From positions 1-64,000 of the forward strand of contig CACEDS010000003.1 in NCBI GenBank assembly GCA_902558395.1: 64,000 nt of DNA. Reading direction: 5' to 3'. The notes beneath the pieces are model-generated. The model made no database searches, was not told where the DNA came from, and saw nothing but the letters and a program-made list of their open reading frames with translations. The stretch's first letter is position 1; each line of letters begins with the position of its first letter. The position numbers and the translations under genes were made by a program. The DNA comes from an uncultured SAR86 cluster bacterium (GTDB taxonomy: Bacteria > Pseudomonadota > Gammaproteobacteria > Magnimaribacterales > D2472). Of this stretch, positions 48,581 through 58,259 are shown one piece after another.

Positions 48581-50357
48581 AGTTTTTTCCTTTTAGTATT
48601 GAAGAGGGCACTTCTATCATCTTAGCCCTTAGATACTCACCAAGAGATTTGGCTTGGCTATCTAATTTATTATTTGAAGAAACACCATCTTGAAGAATAT
48701 CATGCACATAAAAGTTTAGAGAATGAATATTTGCTAGTTCATATCTATCTATTTTGTAATTTTTTAAATCAGGCAAAAGTTCTTTTAGTTTTTTAACTGT
48801 TAAAAATTTATATAGAAATGCATAGGAAGATAAATCTTTAGCCCAAACACCTAAATTTGCACATCCACCTTTATCTCCTGATCTTGTTCCGTATATTTCT
48901 CCAAAATAAACTTTTGATACTTCTTCTTTTTCTTTAATCTCAGGAATTTTAATTGGTTTCTTTTGATAGTAAATTTCTTCAAAATCAAGTTGACTAGTTG
49001 GAAGAATTTCAATTTTCTTTCCATTGATATTAACGGTTTCCTTAATATATTTGCTGTCTACTAAAGCAGGCCAATAGACTATTACTGGACCATTAGGTTT
49101 AGCAGCACCTCGTGCGAAGAAACCAGGAAAATTTGATAAAGATAATTCAACAATTTTCGCAGTGAAAAGCCTTCCGACTAATTCAGGATTCATTGATTTT
49201 ACAGATATATTAAGGGAAGCCATCGCTTCTTCATTTGTTTTGGGATTATTTTTTTGAGTTTGGTGTAAATCAATAGACACTTCATCAAATTGATCCTTGC
49301 CTCCAATAGAATTAAACAAAGTATCTGTAAATACTTTAGCCTTTTCTTCAATATCAAGTCCGGTGAGTATAATTTCCATCCCGTTCCTATATCCACCAGC
49401 AAGATTAATGCAAACCTTATGTGATGGAGGAGGTGAGCTACCTCTGCATCCAGATACATAAACTCTATCATTTGCAATTTCTTCAATTTTTAAAGTATCA
49501 AAATGAGCAATTACATCAGGGTTGATATATGAAGGAGAACTAATTTCATATAAAAGTTGAGCAGTTACCGTTCCAACAGATACTAATCCTCCGGTATTGG
49601 GGTGCTTGGTAATTGTAAAATTACCATTTTCTTCGATTTCTGCTATTGGATAACCTACATTATTAAAGCTTGGAACTTCCTTAAAAAAAGCATAATTTCC
49701 ACCAGTCGCCTGACACCCACATTCAATAATATGTCCTGCTGCTAATGCTCCAGCTAAAGCATCATAGTTATTTCTATCCCAATTGAATTTCCATGCTGCT
49801 GGACCAATTACAACCGCAGCATCAGTAACTCTTGGACAAACAACAATATCTGCATCATTATCAAGAGCCTCCTTTATACCCCAAGCCCCAAAATAGACAT
49901 TTGCAGTTAAGGGCTCAAATCCAGAATCTTTTAAAGCTTTATCTTTATCCATATTGACAAAATTCTCACCTTGTTGAGATAGTTCATCAATTCTTGGTAT
50001 CAAATCATCACCATCTATATAAGCAACTTTTAAGTCGACAGAAATTTCTTTTAAAATTTTTTCAATTTCATTTGCCATTGATTTTGGGTTTAAACCACCT
50101 GCATTAGTGACAATTTTTATATTTTTAGTTTTACAATCTTCAGCAATTTCTTTTATTTGCTTAAGAAAGGTCCCAACATATCCTTTGTCCTCACCTCTTG
50201 ATAGTTTTTGACTATAAAGAATAGTCATAGTAAGTTCAGCCAGATAATCACCTGTAAGAACATCAATAGGACCGCCGTCCACCATTTCTTTTGCTGCAGA
50301 AAGCTTATCGCCGTAGTATCCACTACAGTTGGCTATTTTTATAACATTATTACCCAA
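48570..50357 (-). CDS. AtuA-family (DUF1446) acyclic terpene utilization protein
   Basis: IKIANCSGYYGDKLSAAKEMVDGGPIDVLTGDYLAELTM; IVTNAGGLNPKSMANEIEKIL; DADIVVCPRVTDAAVVIGPAAW; GHIIECGCQATGGNYAFF; GEIYGTRSGDKGGCANLGVWAK. Confidence 0.92.
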   Translation of the reverse strand: MGNNVIKIANCSGYYGDKLSAAKEMVDGGPIDVLTGDYLAELTMTILYSQKLSRGEDKGYVGTFLKQIKEIAEDCKTKNIKIVTNAGGLNPKSMANEIEKILKEISVDLKVAYIDGDDLIPRIDELSQQGENFVNMDKDKALKDSGFEPLTANVYFGAWGIKEALDNDADIVVCPRVTDAAVVIGPAAWKFNWDRNNYDALAGALAAGHIIECGCQATGGNYAFFKEVPSFNNVGYPIAEIEENGNFTITKHPNTGGLVSVGTVTAQLLYEISSPSYINPDVIAHFDTLKIEEIANDRVYVSGCRGSSPPPSHKVCINLAGGYRNGMEIILTGLDIEEKAKVFTDTLFNSIGGKDQFDEVSIDLHQTQKNNPKTNEEAMASLNISVKSMNPELVGRLFTAKIVELSLSNFPGFFARGAAKPNGPVIVYWPALVDSKYIKETVNINGKKIEILPTSQLDFEEIYYQKKPIKIPEIKEKEEVSKVYFGEIYGTRSGDKGGCANLGVWAKDLSSYAFLYKFLTVKKLKELLPDLKNYKIDRYELANIHSLNFYVHDILQDGVSSNNKLDSQAKSLGEYLRAKMIEVPSSILKGKNYEQ

Positions 50358-50358
50358 A

Positions 50359-50970
50359 TTAATTCTCCAACCTTATTCCTTTTAAAATAACTTTTGTTAC
50401 TGAATTAGCAGACTTTTCAGGAGATTCATTTATTGATGATCTGTTTTTACTTTTTGCAAACTCTCTGCCAATGCCTCCAAGTAAAATTGCAAATGCATTA
50501 GGATCTATTTTTTGTATTTCATTAGCACTTATGGCCTCAACCAAGAGTTTTTCAGTATACTTTGTAATAAAAGCTTCATGATAATCAATCATCTCAGACG
50601 AGCCATTTATCTTTCCCAAGCCTTTGATATATGCATCAAACTTTGGACCAACAGCCTGATTGACAATGCTTAAATATGTATCAAGTTTGTCTATAGGCGA
50701 TTCAATTTTAGATACTTGCTCCAGTGCACTTTTACCTAATTTCTTTAAGATATTATCCACGGTCATTGTGATTAATTGATCTTTACTTGGAGCAATTTCA
50801 TATAAAGTTCTTAGAGATATTTTCAACTTAGATGCAAGCTCAGACATAGTTAATTCTGGAATGCCTTTCTCTAGCATTTTCTCAAGAGTGCCAATTATCT
50901 CTTTATGTTTTTTAGTTAAAGGCTTTAGTGGTTCTAGTGTTGAGTTATGAATATTTTCTGAATACTGCAT
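50359..50970 (-). CDS. TetR-family transcriptional regulator
   Basis: IIGTLEKMLEKGIPELTMSELASKLKISLRTLYEIAPSKDQLITMTVDNIL (N-terminal HTH). Confidence 0.88.
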   Translation of the reverse strand: MQYSENIHNSTLEPLKPLTKKHKEIIGTLEKMLEKGIPELTMSELASKLKISLRTLYEIAPSKDQLITMTVDNILKKLGKSALEQVSKIESPIDKLDTYLSIVNQAVGPKFDAYIKGLGKINGSSEMIDYHEAFITKYTEKLLVEAISANEIQKIDPNAFAILLGGIGREFAKSKNRSSINESPEKSANSVTKVILKGIRLEN

Positions 50971-52898
50971 TATTTTGAATCTACAATCATAAGTGGAGCT
51001 CCATTTTCTACCTGATCATCTTTAGTAATAAGTACTTTAGTTACTATTCCGTTGTGAGAGGCCTTTATTGAATGCTCCATTTTCATTGCCTCTAGTATCA
51101 CCAGCACATCTCCAGTTTTTACTTTTGAACCTTTTTTAACATTCAATGCAATAACTTTTCCAGGCATAGGCGCTGTTAAACTTCCAGCTTGAATTTCAAT
51201 CCCTGGCAAAACAAATCTTGGTTTTATCTTTAGCATTACATCACCAAAAGGCATGTGCACGAGAATATTTTCATTTTTTAGAGTTATCCTGGAATAATGT
51301 CTTTTTCCATTAAATTCAACATCAAGACCAAAGTCATCTTCTGAATGAATTATTCCAGTTTTCCCCCAGTCAAATACGAAACCCTTATTTTTCTCATATC
51401 TATATGAAACACTATGTTCATTATCATTAACAACAAAATCAATTTTTTGTTTAGGCAGTCTCCCATTAGTCCATCCCGATGGCATAAAACCAGCAATGCC
51501 TGTCTTTATTCTATTGTTTCTTTGAACCCAAAGCGCCGCTATAGAAGCAGCATGCTCTATTTCGGCTGGAGTAAGTTTGCGTTTTTTATTAGGCTGAACT
51601 TGGTTAATAAAATCTGTAGTAGTATTGCCATCAAAAAATTCTTTTGCTTTGAGACACTCAATTAAAAATTCTCGATTAGTGATTACGCCTCCAATATGAG
51701 CAGATTCTAGTGTGCGAATTAATTTTAAAATTGCATCATTTCTAGTATCTGCATAAGAAATTATTTTTGCTAGCATAGGATCGAAATTAGTTCCTATATT
51801 TGAGCCAATGCTGATGCCTGAATCCCATCTCGCTTCATTTTCAGGGTCACTTTCAAAGGCAATTATTTGTCCAGTTTCAGGCAGAAAATCATTATCGGGA
51901 TTTTCAGCATAAAGTCTTGCTTCAATAGAATGACCCATAAAGGTGATATCGTCTTGGGTGTACCCTAATTCCTCATCTCTAGCAATTCTTAATTGCTCTG
52001 AAACTAGATCTATTCCAGTTACTTCTTCTGTAACAGGGTGCTCAACTTGCAATCTTGTATTAACTTCTAAAAACCAGAATTCTTCTGTTTTGTCATCAAA
52101 TAAAAATTCAACAGTTCCAGCTGACTTATATTTAATTTTCTTTGCAAGTTTGATTGCCGCATTACCCATTGCGGCCCTAACATCTTCGGAGATTCTAGAG
52201 GAGGGTGATTCTTCAATAATTTTTTGATGCCTTCTTTGAATAGAGCATTCTCTCTCACCTAGATGAACAACATTTCCATGAGCATCACCAAGTATTTGGA
52301 TTTCTATATGTCTAGATTTTTGTACATATCTTTCTATAAAAACTCTGTCATCTCCAAATCCTGACTGAGCTTCTCTTTGTGCGCTTTTAATGGACTCTTT
52401 TAAATCTTTTTCTTTATGAACTATTCTCATGCCTTTTCCACCGCCACCTGCAGCAGCTTTTATAAGGAGAGGGAACCCAATTTTTTTTGCATTTTTAATG
52501 TTTGATGTCATCGGAAGTGTCGGGACTCCAGCTTTTTCAGCAAGCTCCTTTGCTTTTAATTTGTCTCCCATAACAGAAATCACGTGTGGCGATGGACCAA
52601 CCCATATCAAACCTTCTTTGATTACTTTTCTTGCAAAAGAGGCATTCTCAGATAAGAAGCCGTATCCTGGATGAATTGCTTGAGCGCCTGATTCTTTAGC
52701 AGCTTTTATAATCTCTTTGCTATCGAGATAGCCTCCATCCGGTAATCTGATTGATTGATCAGACATATGTACGAAAGGTTCATTTTTGTCAGCATCAACA
52801 TATATTGCAATGCATCTGATACCCATTTCATGAGCAGTTTCAATAATCCTACACGCTATTTCACCTCTGTTGGCAATTAGTATGGAGTCATAAATCAT
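50970..52898 (-). CDS. Biotin-dependent acyl-CoA carboxylase alpha subunit (biotin carboxylase plus BCCP domain)
   Basis: ILIANRGEIACRIIETAHEMGIRCIAIYVDAD; KAAAGGGGKGMRIV; ECSIQRRHQKIIEESPS; EVNTRLQVEHPVTEEVTGIDLV; VILEAMKMEHSIKA biotinylation site. Confidence 0.95.
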   Translation of the reverse strand: MIYDSILIANRGEIACRIIETAHEMGIRCIAIYVDADKNEPFVHMSDQSIRLPDGGYLDSKEIIKAAKESGAQAIHPGYGFLSENASFARKVIKEGLIWVGPSPHVISVMGDKLKAKELAEKAGVPTLPMTSNIKNAKKIGFPLLIKAAAGGGGKGMRIVHKEKDLKESIKSAQREAQSGFGDDRVFIERYVQKSRHIEIQILGDAHGNVVHLGERECSIQRRHQKIIEESPSSRISEDVRAAMGNAAIKLAKKIKYKSAGTVEFLFDDKTEEFWFLEVNTRLQVEHPVTEEVTGIDLVSEQLRIARDEELGYTQDDITFMGHSIEARLYAENPDNDFLPETGQIIAFESDPENEARWDSGISIGSNIGTNFDPMLAKIISYADTRNDAILKLIRTLESAHIGGVITNREFLIECLKAKEFFDGNTTTDFINQVQPNKKRKLTPAEIEHAASIAALWVQRNNRIKTGIAGFMPSGWTNGRLPKQKIDFVVNDNEHSVSYRYEKNKGFVFDWGKTGIIHSEDDFGLDVEFNGKRHYSRITLKNENILVHMPFGDVMLKIKPRFVLPGIEIQAGSLTAPMPGKVIALNVKKGSKVKTGDVLVILEAMKMEHSIKASHNGIVTKVLITKDDQVENGAPLMIVDSK

Positions 52899-54562
52899 AA
52901 TCTAAATACCCCATATTCTCGTGCCCCTTCAATTGGGATGTTATTAATTATCGATAAACAAAAACCAATGACATCTCTTGTATCTCTCGGGTCTATAATT
53001 CCATCGTCAGTAACCATACTGCTTGCAACCAATCCCCTAGATAATTTTTCTAAATAACCAATTACCATCTTCTTTAATTCATCGTCAGCTTTTTCATCAA
53101 AATCCTTTCCATCTCTTAATGCTTTGGCTTTTCTTACAATTGACATTACACCAGCCATTTGTTCAGGTCCCATGACAGCAATTTTTGCTGTTGGCCATAA
53201 GAACGTAAACCTATTGTTAAAAGCTTTTCCAGACATGGCATAAGTTCCAGCACCATAAGAAGCACCAACTATAAATGTTATATGAGGTACGGTAGAGTTT
53301 GAGACGGCATTTATTAATTGAGATCCTTTTTTAATAATGCCCTGACTTTCAAAATCTTTACCTACTAAAAAACCAGTGACATTATGAAGAAATATCAATG
53401 GGATATTTCTTTTATTACATAGCTGAATGAAGGTAGCTGCTTTTTCTGCACTTTCAGGATAGATTGGACCGTTATTACCTAAGATACCAACTTGATAACC
53501 ATGAACTGAGGTCCATCCACATACCATTGTTGGACCATATAAAGGTTTAAACTCTTCAAACTTTGAGCCGTCAGAAAATCTTGCAATTATTTCCCTGATA
53601 TCAACAGCAGACTTTAGATCTTCACTTATTATTCCTAGGAGTTCTTCTGAGTTATATATTGGGTCAGTACTAATTTTTTGTGGACCTAAACCTTTTTTAT
53701 TCCAATTTAAATGAGAAACAACCTCTCTACATATTCTTAATGCATCCATTTCATCTTCAGCTAAATAATCAGATAATCCAGATTGCTCAGAATGCATTTT
53801 AGCACCTCCCAAAGTTTCATCATCAGATTCTTCACCAGTTGCCATTTTTACTAAAGGTGGCCCAGCTAGAAAAGCTTTCGATTGTCCTTTAATAAAAATA
53901 TTGTAATCAGACATCCCTGGTTGATATGCACCTCCTGCTGTTGAGGAACCAAACACAACTGAAATTACAGGTATTCTTAATTTTGAAAGCTCGGTCATGT
54001 CATAAAAGAATCTTCCAGTTGAGGCAAAATGATTTTGATGAAGTGAGGGAGCCTCTGGAGGGTTTTCACCACCACCTGAGCCAGAAACACTCAAATCTCC
54101 TCCTGCTGATTCAACAAAACTTATGAAAGGTATGTGATTATCACGAGATATTTCCATAGCCCTGTTCCATTTTTCACCTACGTATACTGTCATTGCACCA
54201 GCCTTAACAGTAGGATCATTTGCAAATATTACGCATTCAACACCGGAAATAATTCCTATTCCAGAAACACATCCACCTCCCACGTTATAATTATTTGTTC
54301 CATAGCCAGCATAAGGTTGTATTTCTAAAAATGGACTATCTGGATCTAAAACATTCATAATTCTTTCACGAACAGGCATTTTTCCTCTTTTAGCCAGTCT
54401 TTCATGATGTCTTTGCCCACCACCTAATTCAGCTAGATCTAATAACTCATCAAGAAATACTAATTTCTCGAGCATCATCTTTTTATTTTGTAGATATTGT
54501 TCAGACCTAGTATCTAAATTTGATTTAAATATAGGAGCAATATTTTCCGTCTTCATAGGCAT
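52895..54562 (-). CDS. Biotin-dependent acyl-CoA carboxylase beta (carboxyltransferase) subunit
   Basis: GGGQRHHERLAKRGKMPVRERIMNVLDPDSPFLEI; FVESAGGDLSVSGSGG; VVFGSSTAGGAYQPGMSDYNIFIKGQSKAFLAGPPLVKMATGEESDDETLGGAKMHSEQSGLSDYLAEDEMDALRI; SYGAGTYAMSGKAFNNRFTFLWPTAKIAVMGPEQMAGVM. Confidence 0.94.
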   Translation of the reverse strand: MPMKTENIAPIFKSNLDTRSEQYLQNKKMMLEKLVFLDELLDLAELGGGQRHHERLAKRGKMPVRERIMNVLDPDSPFLEIQPYAGYGTNNYNVGGGCVSGIGIISGVECVIFANDPTVKAGAMTVYVGEKWNRAMEISRDNHIPFISFVESAGGDLSVSGSGGGENPPEAPSLHQNHFASTGRFFYDMTELSKLRIPVISVVFGSSTAGGAYQPGMSDYNIFIKGQSKAFLAGPPLVKMATGEESDDETLGGAKMHSEQSGLSDYLAEDEMDALRICREVVSHLNWNKKGLGPQKISTDPIYNSEELLGIISEDLKSAVDIREIIARFSDGSKFEEFKPLYGPTMVCGWTSVHGYQVGILGNNGPIYPESAEKAATFIQLCNKRNIPLIFLHNVTGFLVGKDFESQGIIKKGSQLINAVSNSTVPHITFIVGASYGAGTYAMSGKAFNNRFTFLWPTAKIAVMGPEQMAGVMSIVRKAKALRDGKDFDEKADDELKKMVIGYLEKLSRGLVASSMVTDDGIIDPRDTRDVIGFCLSIINNIPIEGAREYGVFRL

Positions 54563-54584
54563 TAAAAGTTAATAATTTTGTTAT

Positions 54585-54610
54585 GGTAATATAATAGCAT
54601 TAATATTACC
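54585..54610. promoter_or_regulatory. Palindrome overlapping divergent -10-like elements; candidate TetR operator
   Basis: GGTAATAT-AATAGCATTA-ATATTACC, with 8-bp perfect arms. TATAAT (54590-54595) lies on + and TGCTATTAT on -. It sits between the carboxylase operon (-) and the GST gene (+). Confidence 0.6.
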
Positions 54611-54648
54611 AATATTAAGATGTATGATTGTTAAAAAAAATAACTATT

Positions 54649-55269
54649 ATGTTAAAAATATACGGAACACAAAATTCTAGAGCTATGAGACCGATTTGGA
54701 CCGCTGAAGAGATGGGTCTTCAATACGAGCTTGTAATGATGCCTTTTCCACCAAGAGTTTTTCATAAAGAATATTTAAATATAAACATGCTTGGAACTGT
54801 TCCTTATTTAGTAGATGGAGATGTAAAAATGACAGAGTCTGTTGCAATGACTCAGTATCTAGTTGAAAAATACGGTCCAACAGATTTGAGAGTAATGTCC
54901 GATGAAGTAGATTATCCAAATTATTTAAATTGGCTCCATCATGCAGATGCTACATTAACTTTTCCTCAGACGGTTGTATTAAGATATAAATTTCAAGAAC
55001 CGGGCGTTGCTGATGCAGCAATAGAAGGATATAGCAGATGGTTTGTTTCTCGTTTAAAATTACTTGAATCTGAGCTAGAAAATAAAACTTATCTTTGCTC
55101 AAATAGATTTACGATTGCTGATATATGTGTAAGTTATGCAATTAACCTAGCAGGGGCTCTTGGTATTAAAGAAGCATTTAAACCAAATATAACTAGATGG
55201 ACATCCATGCTTTTTGAGAGAGAAGCCTTTATAAAAAGTAAAAATTATAAACACGAAGAAAAGACATAA
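54649..55269 (+). CDS. Glutathione S-transferase family protein
   Basis: LKIYGTQNSRAMRPIWTAEEMGLQYELVMM; LGTVPYLVDGDVKMTESVAMTQYLVEKYG. The Met at 54649 is preferred to TTG at 54628. Confidence 0.9.
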   Translation: MLKIYGTQNSRAMRPIWTAEEMGLQYELVMMPFPPRVFHKEYLNINMLGTVPYLVDGDVKMTESVAMTQYLVEKYGPTDLRVMSDEVDYPNYLNWLHHADATLTFPQTVVLRYKFQEPGVADAAIEGYSRWFVSRLKLLESELENKTYLCSNRFTIADICVSYAINLAGALGIKEAFKPNITRWTSMLFEREAFIKSKNYKHEEKT

Positions 55270-56528
55270 TGAAAAGATTTTTTATATTTCTGCCAATCAT
55301 GGCTTTATGCTTAAGTATTCATTCCTATGAAAACCATACATCTCATTTAGAGACTATAGTTTTAGGTTCTGGGTGTTTCTGGGGTGCTGAAAAGGGTTAT
55401 GAAGCTCTTGAAGGAGTTGAAGATGCAGTATCAGGATATGCTGATGGATATGGAATAAAACCAACTTACAGAGAGATAACAAAATATATAAACAAATATA
55501 AAAGAAATAATTTTGCTGAAGTTGTTAAAGTAACTTTTAACAAGGAGGTAATAAGCTTAAGGTCTCTTCTTGAACATTTCTATGAATCACATGATCCAAC
55601 CCAACTTAATAGACAAGGTAATGATATTGGTACTCAATACAGGTCAACTATTTTGTATACAAAACCATCACAAAAAAAAGTAATAGACGAAACAACTAAC
55701 GAATTTCAAAAACTACTAAGTGATGAAGGATATGGAGAAATTAAGACTTTAATTAAATCTCTTGATAAGTTTCACGATGCTGAAGAATATCATCAAGATT
55801 ATATTAAAAAAAATCCTAATGGATATTGTCCTGATCATTCCACAGGTGTTGCCTTTAACAAAATTGAAACACCAACCATTGATAATTCATTTCTTTTATC
55901 AGGTAAGTATGTTCTTGTAATTGATTCACAAGATTATTGTCCTTATTGTGAAAATTTCAAAAAAGATGTGGCAAACGATTATCAGGGAAGTATCCCAATG
56001 GTATACAGAACAGCAATTGAATTGAGTGGTTTGGATATTCAAACACCCACATGGGCAACACCTACAATTGTTTTCTTAGAAAATGGTAGTGAACTATTCT
56101 CATACCAAGGATACATGGAACCTGAATTATTTTATAAAGCTCTTGGAAAATTTAAATTAGGTGATACAGAAGCTTATGATGTTGCTTTTAATCAAGGAAC
56201 TGATGCAAGATTCTGTAAAGAATATCAGATTTTCAAAAATACTCCTGACGGAATTTTTGTAGATAAATTAAGTGGAGCTCCTTTGTTTGATACTAGAGAT
56301 AGATTCGTTTCACGAAGTGGCTGGTTATCATTTACAGCCCCGGTGCCTAACTCAACCTATGAACTACCTGATAATTCATATGGCATGAAAAGAACAGAGG
56401 TTAAATCAAAATCAAGCAACATTCATTTAGGTCATGTTTTTGATGATGGTCCCAATGGCATGCCAAGATATTGTATTAATGCAACAGTTCTTGAATTTAT
56501 TGCCAGAGAAGATATTAAAAACTCTTAA
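55269..56528 (+). CDS. Exported MsrA-thioredoxin-like-MsrB fusion (methionine sulfoxide reductase)
   Basis: Signal peptide; GSGCFWGAEKGYEALEGVEDAVSGYADG (MsrA); VIDSQDYCPYCENFKKDV...TPTIVFLENG (thioredoxin-like CPYC); FVSRSGWLSFTAPV...HLGHVFDDGPNGMPRYCIN (MsrB). Confidence 0.93.
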   Translation: MKRFFIFLPIMALCLSIHSYENHTSHLETIVLGSGCFWGAEKGYEALEGVEDAVSGYADGYGIKPTYREITKYINKYKRNNFAEVVKVTFNKEVISLRSLLEHFYESHDPTQLNRQGNDIGTQYRSTILYTKPSQKKVIDETTNEFQKLLSDEGYGEIKTLIKSLDKFHDAEEYHQDYIKKNPNGYCPDHSTGVAFNKIETPTIDNSFLLSGKYVLVIDSQDYCPYCENFKKDVANDYQGSIPMVYRTAIELSGLDIQTPTWATPTIVFLENGSELFSYQGYMEPELFYKALGKFKLGDTEAYDVAFNQGTDARFCKEYQIFKNTPDGIFVDKLSGAPLFDTRDRFVSRSGWLSFTAPVPNSTYELPDNSYGMKRTEVKSKSSNIHLGHVFDDGPNGMPRYCINATVLEFIAREDIKNS

Positions 56529-56533
56529 TAATC

Positions 56534-57691
56534 CTATTCCACCAAGCTTGCTATTCGTTCATAGGCCTCAATGAATTCTTCTTTAAATTTTTGAACGGTC
56601 TGTCCAGCTGAAATAGTTTCATTCACTAATCCTATGCCTTGACCAACCCAATACGTATCAAGTTTTTTTGCTCCTTCATGTCCGAGAGTAGCCTGTTTAG
56701 AGACTATTGCTAATGCTGGCTCTCCAACAATTGTTTGCAAAGGCATTGGCAATGGCTCAGGTGCATCTTTTGATTCCCACGCATCAGTCCATGCTGACTG
56801 AAGTTGCCTTGAGTGCTTACCTGTTCTACTTTTTGATCTTACAGTTTGGCTTGAAGTGGCTTGAATCATTTTTTCTTTAATGTTTTCAGAGGTTTCAGCT
56901 TCAGTGGTTGGAAGAAATACCGAGGCGCACCAAACACCATCTGCACCCATTGTCATAATCCCTGCCATTTGCTCACCGGTGGCAATACCACCAGCTGCTA
57001 AGATTGGTACATCGCCTAAGTCTTTTATTGCTCTTTTTACTTCTGGTATTAGCACCATAGTTGAAACGCTTCCACAGTGACCGCCACCTTCAGTTCCCGA
57101 TACAACTAATACATCTACACCAGCTTGAACTTGCTTAATTGCATGCTCTTTAGCTCCTAAAAGTGCAGCAACTTTTACATTATTTGCTTTTCCCATTTCT
57201 AACATCCAATGAGGAGGTACTCCTAATGCATTTGCAATCAATTTAATTGGATGAGAAAAAGCAACTTCTAATAATTTTTTAGCTCCTTTTTCTTTAAGAT
57301 TTTTCCCAAATCTAGAATCTGAATCCATTTCAACTTTTTTTGAGTCCGAAGGATTTCTTAATGATTCTCCATCAACATCATGTTGCTTCAAAACATCAGC
57401 TCTAAAATCTCGGTATTCTTGCGGAATCATGTTAATAAGATCTTCTGATGAAACAGATGATCCTTTGCCCTCGAAAGTGGTTGGCACTAGAATATCTACA
57501 CCATAGGGCTTGCCGTCAATGTGTTCATCTATCCATTTAAGATCTTGTTCTAACATTTCTGGAGTATGGCCAACTGCTCCCAATACGCCCATACCGCCAG
57601 CCTTGGAAACTGCTACAACAACATCTCTACAATGGCTAAATGCAACAAGTGGAAATTCAATTTCAAACATTTCACATATGGGTGATTTCAT
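56534..57691 (-). CDS. Nitronate monooxygenase / 2-nitropropane dioxygenase-family flavoprotein
   Basis: FPLVAFSHCRDVVVAVSKAGGMGVLGAVGHTPEML; VLVVSGTEGGGHCGSVSTMVLIPEV; PILAAGGIATGEQMAGIMTMGADGVWCASVFL. Confidence 0.92.
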   Translation of the reverse strand: MKSPICEMFEIEFPLVAFSHCRDVVVAVSKAGGMGVLGAVGHTPEMLEQDLKWIDEHIDGKPYGVDILVPTTFEGKGSSVSSEDLINMIPQEYRDFRADVLKQHDVDGESLRNPSDSKKVEMDSDSRFGKNLKEKGAKKLLEVAFSHPIKLIANALGVPPHWMLEMGKANNVKVAALLGAKEHAIKQVQAGVDVLVVSGTEGGGHCGSVSTMVLIPEVKRAIKDLGDVPILAAGGIATGEQMAGIMTMGADGVWCASVFLPTTEAETSENIKEKMIQATSSQTVRSKSRTGKHSRQLQSAWTDAWESKDAPEPLPMPLQTIVGEPALAIVSKQATLGHEGAKKLDTYWVGQGIGLVNETISAGQTVQKFKEEFIEAYERIASLVE

Positions 57692-57764
57692 AATTTACTC
57701 TACTTTTTTATATATATTTTTAATTCTATTATAATTATTAGATAAATTTAAAATTTTCCACTTA

Positions 57765-58259
57765 ATGCAAACATACAATTTCACAGTTCCAGATATATGC
57801 GACGCCTTTCCTGATGAAGTACTGATAGGCGACATTTTTTTAAATTCATATGGAGGTATTGATAAGTTTTGTGGAGAAATTAGAACAGCAAATTGTCCTC
57901 ATAGTAATAGTATTGTTAAGGAAATGGTTCAGGAAAATGGTGATGGTAAGGTTTTAGTTATAAACCATACTGGAGACAAATTTTGCTCAATGGTTGGTGA
58001 TCAAATTGCTCAAAAAGCTTATGAAAACAAATGGAGAGGTATTTTTGTGAATGGTTTCATTAGAGACATAGAGGTAATTGAAAATATCTCCATTGGTGTT
58101 TATGCAAAAAATACATACCCAATGAAAACAGATAAAACTGTTGGCATTGGAAAAAAAGATGAAAAAATTAATATTGGATCTGTTGAAATAAGCTCTGGAA
58201 ATTGGATTTATGTTGATACCAATGGATGGGTTGTAAGTAGCAAAAAATTAGAACTTTAA
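57765..58259 (+). CDS. rraA: RraA-family protein (regulator of ribonuclease activity A-like)
   Basis: NFTVPDICDAFPDEVLIGDIFLNSYGGIDKFCGEIRTANC; GDGKVLVINHTGDKFCSMVGDQIAQKAYENKWRGIFVNGFIRDIEVI; INIGSVEISSGNWIYVDTNGWVVS. Confidence 0.85.
   Translation: MQTYNFTVPDICDAFPDEVLIGDIFLNSYGGIDKFCGEIRTANCPHSNSIVKEMVQENGDGKVLVINHTGDKFCSMVGDQIAQKAYENKWRGIFVNGFIRDIEVIENISIGVYAKNTYPMKTDKTVGIGKKDEKINIGSVEISSGNWIYVDTNGWVVSSKKLEL

Noticed and set aside
49199-49486. 95-aa same-strand alternate-frame ORF within the AtuA gene
   Set aside because: Out-of-frame overlap with a conserved DUF1446 region; no domain.
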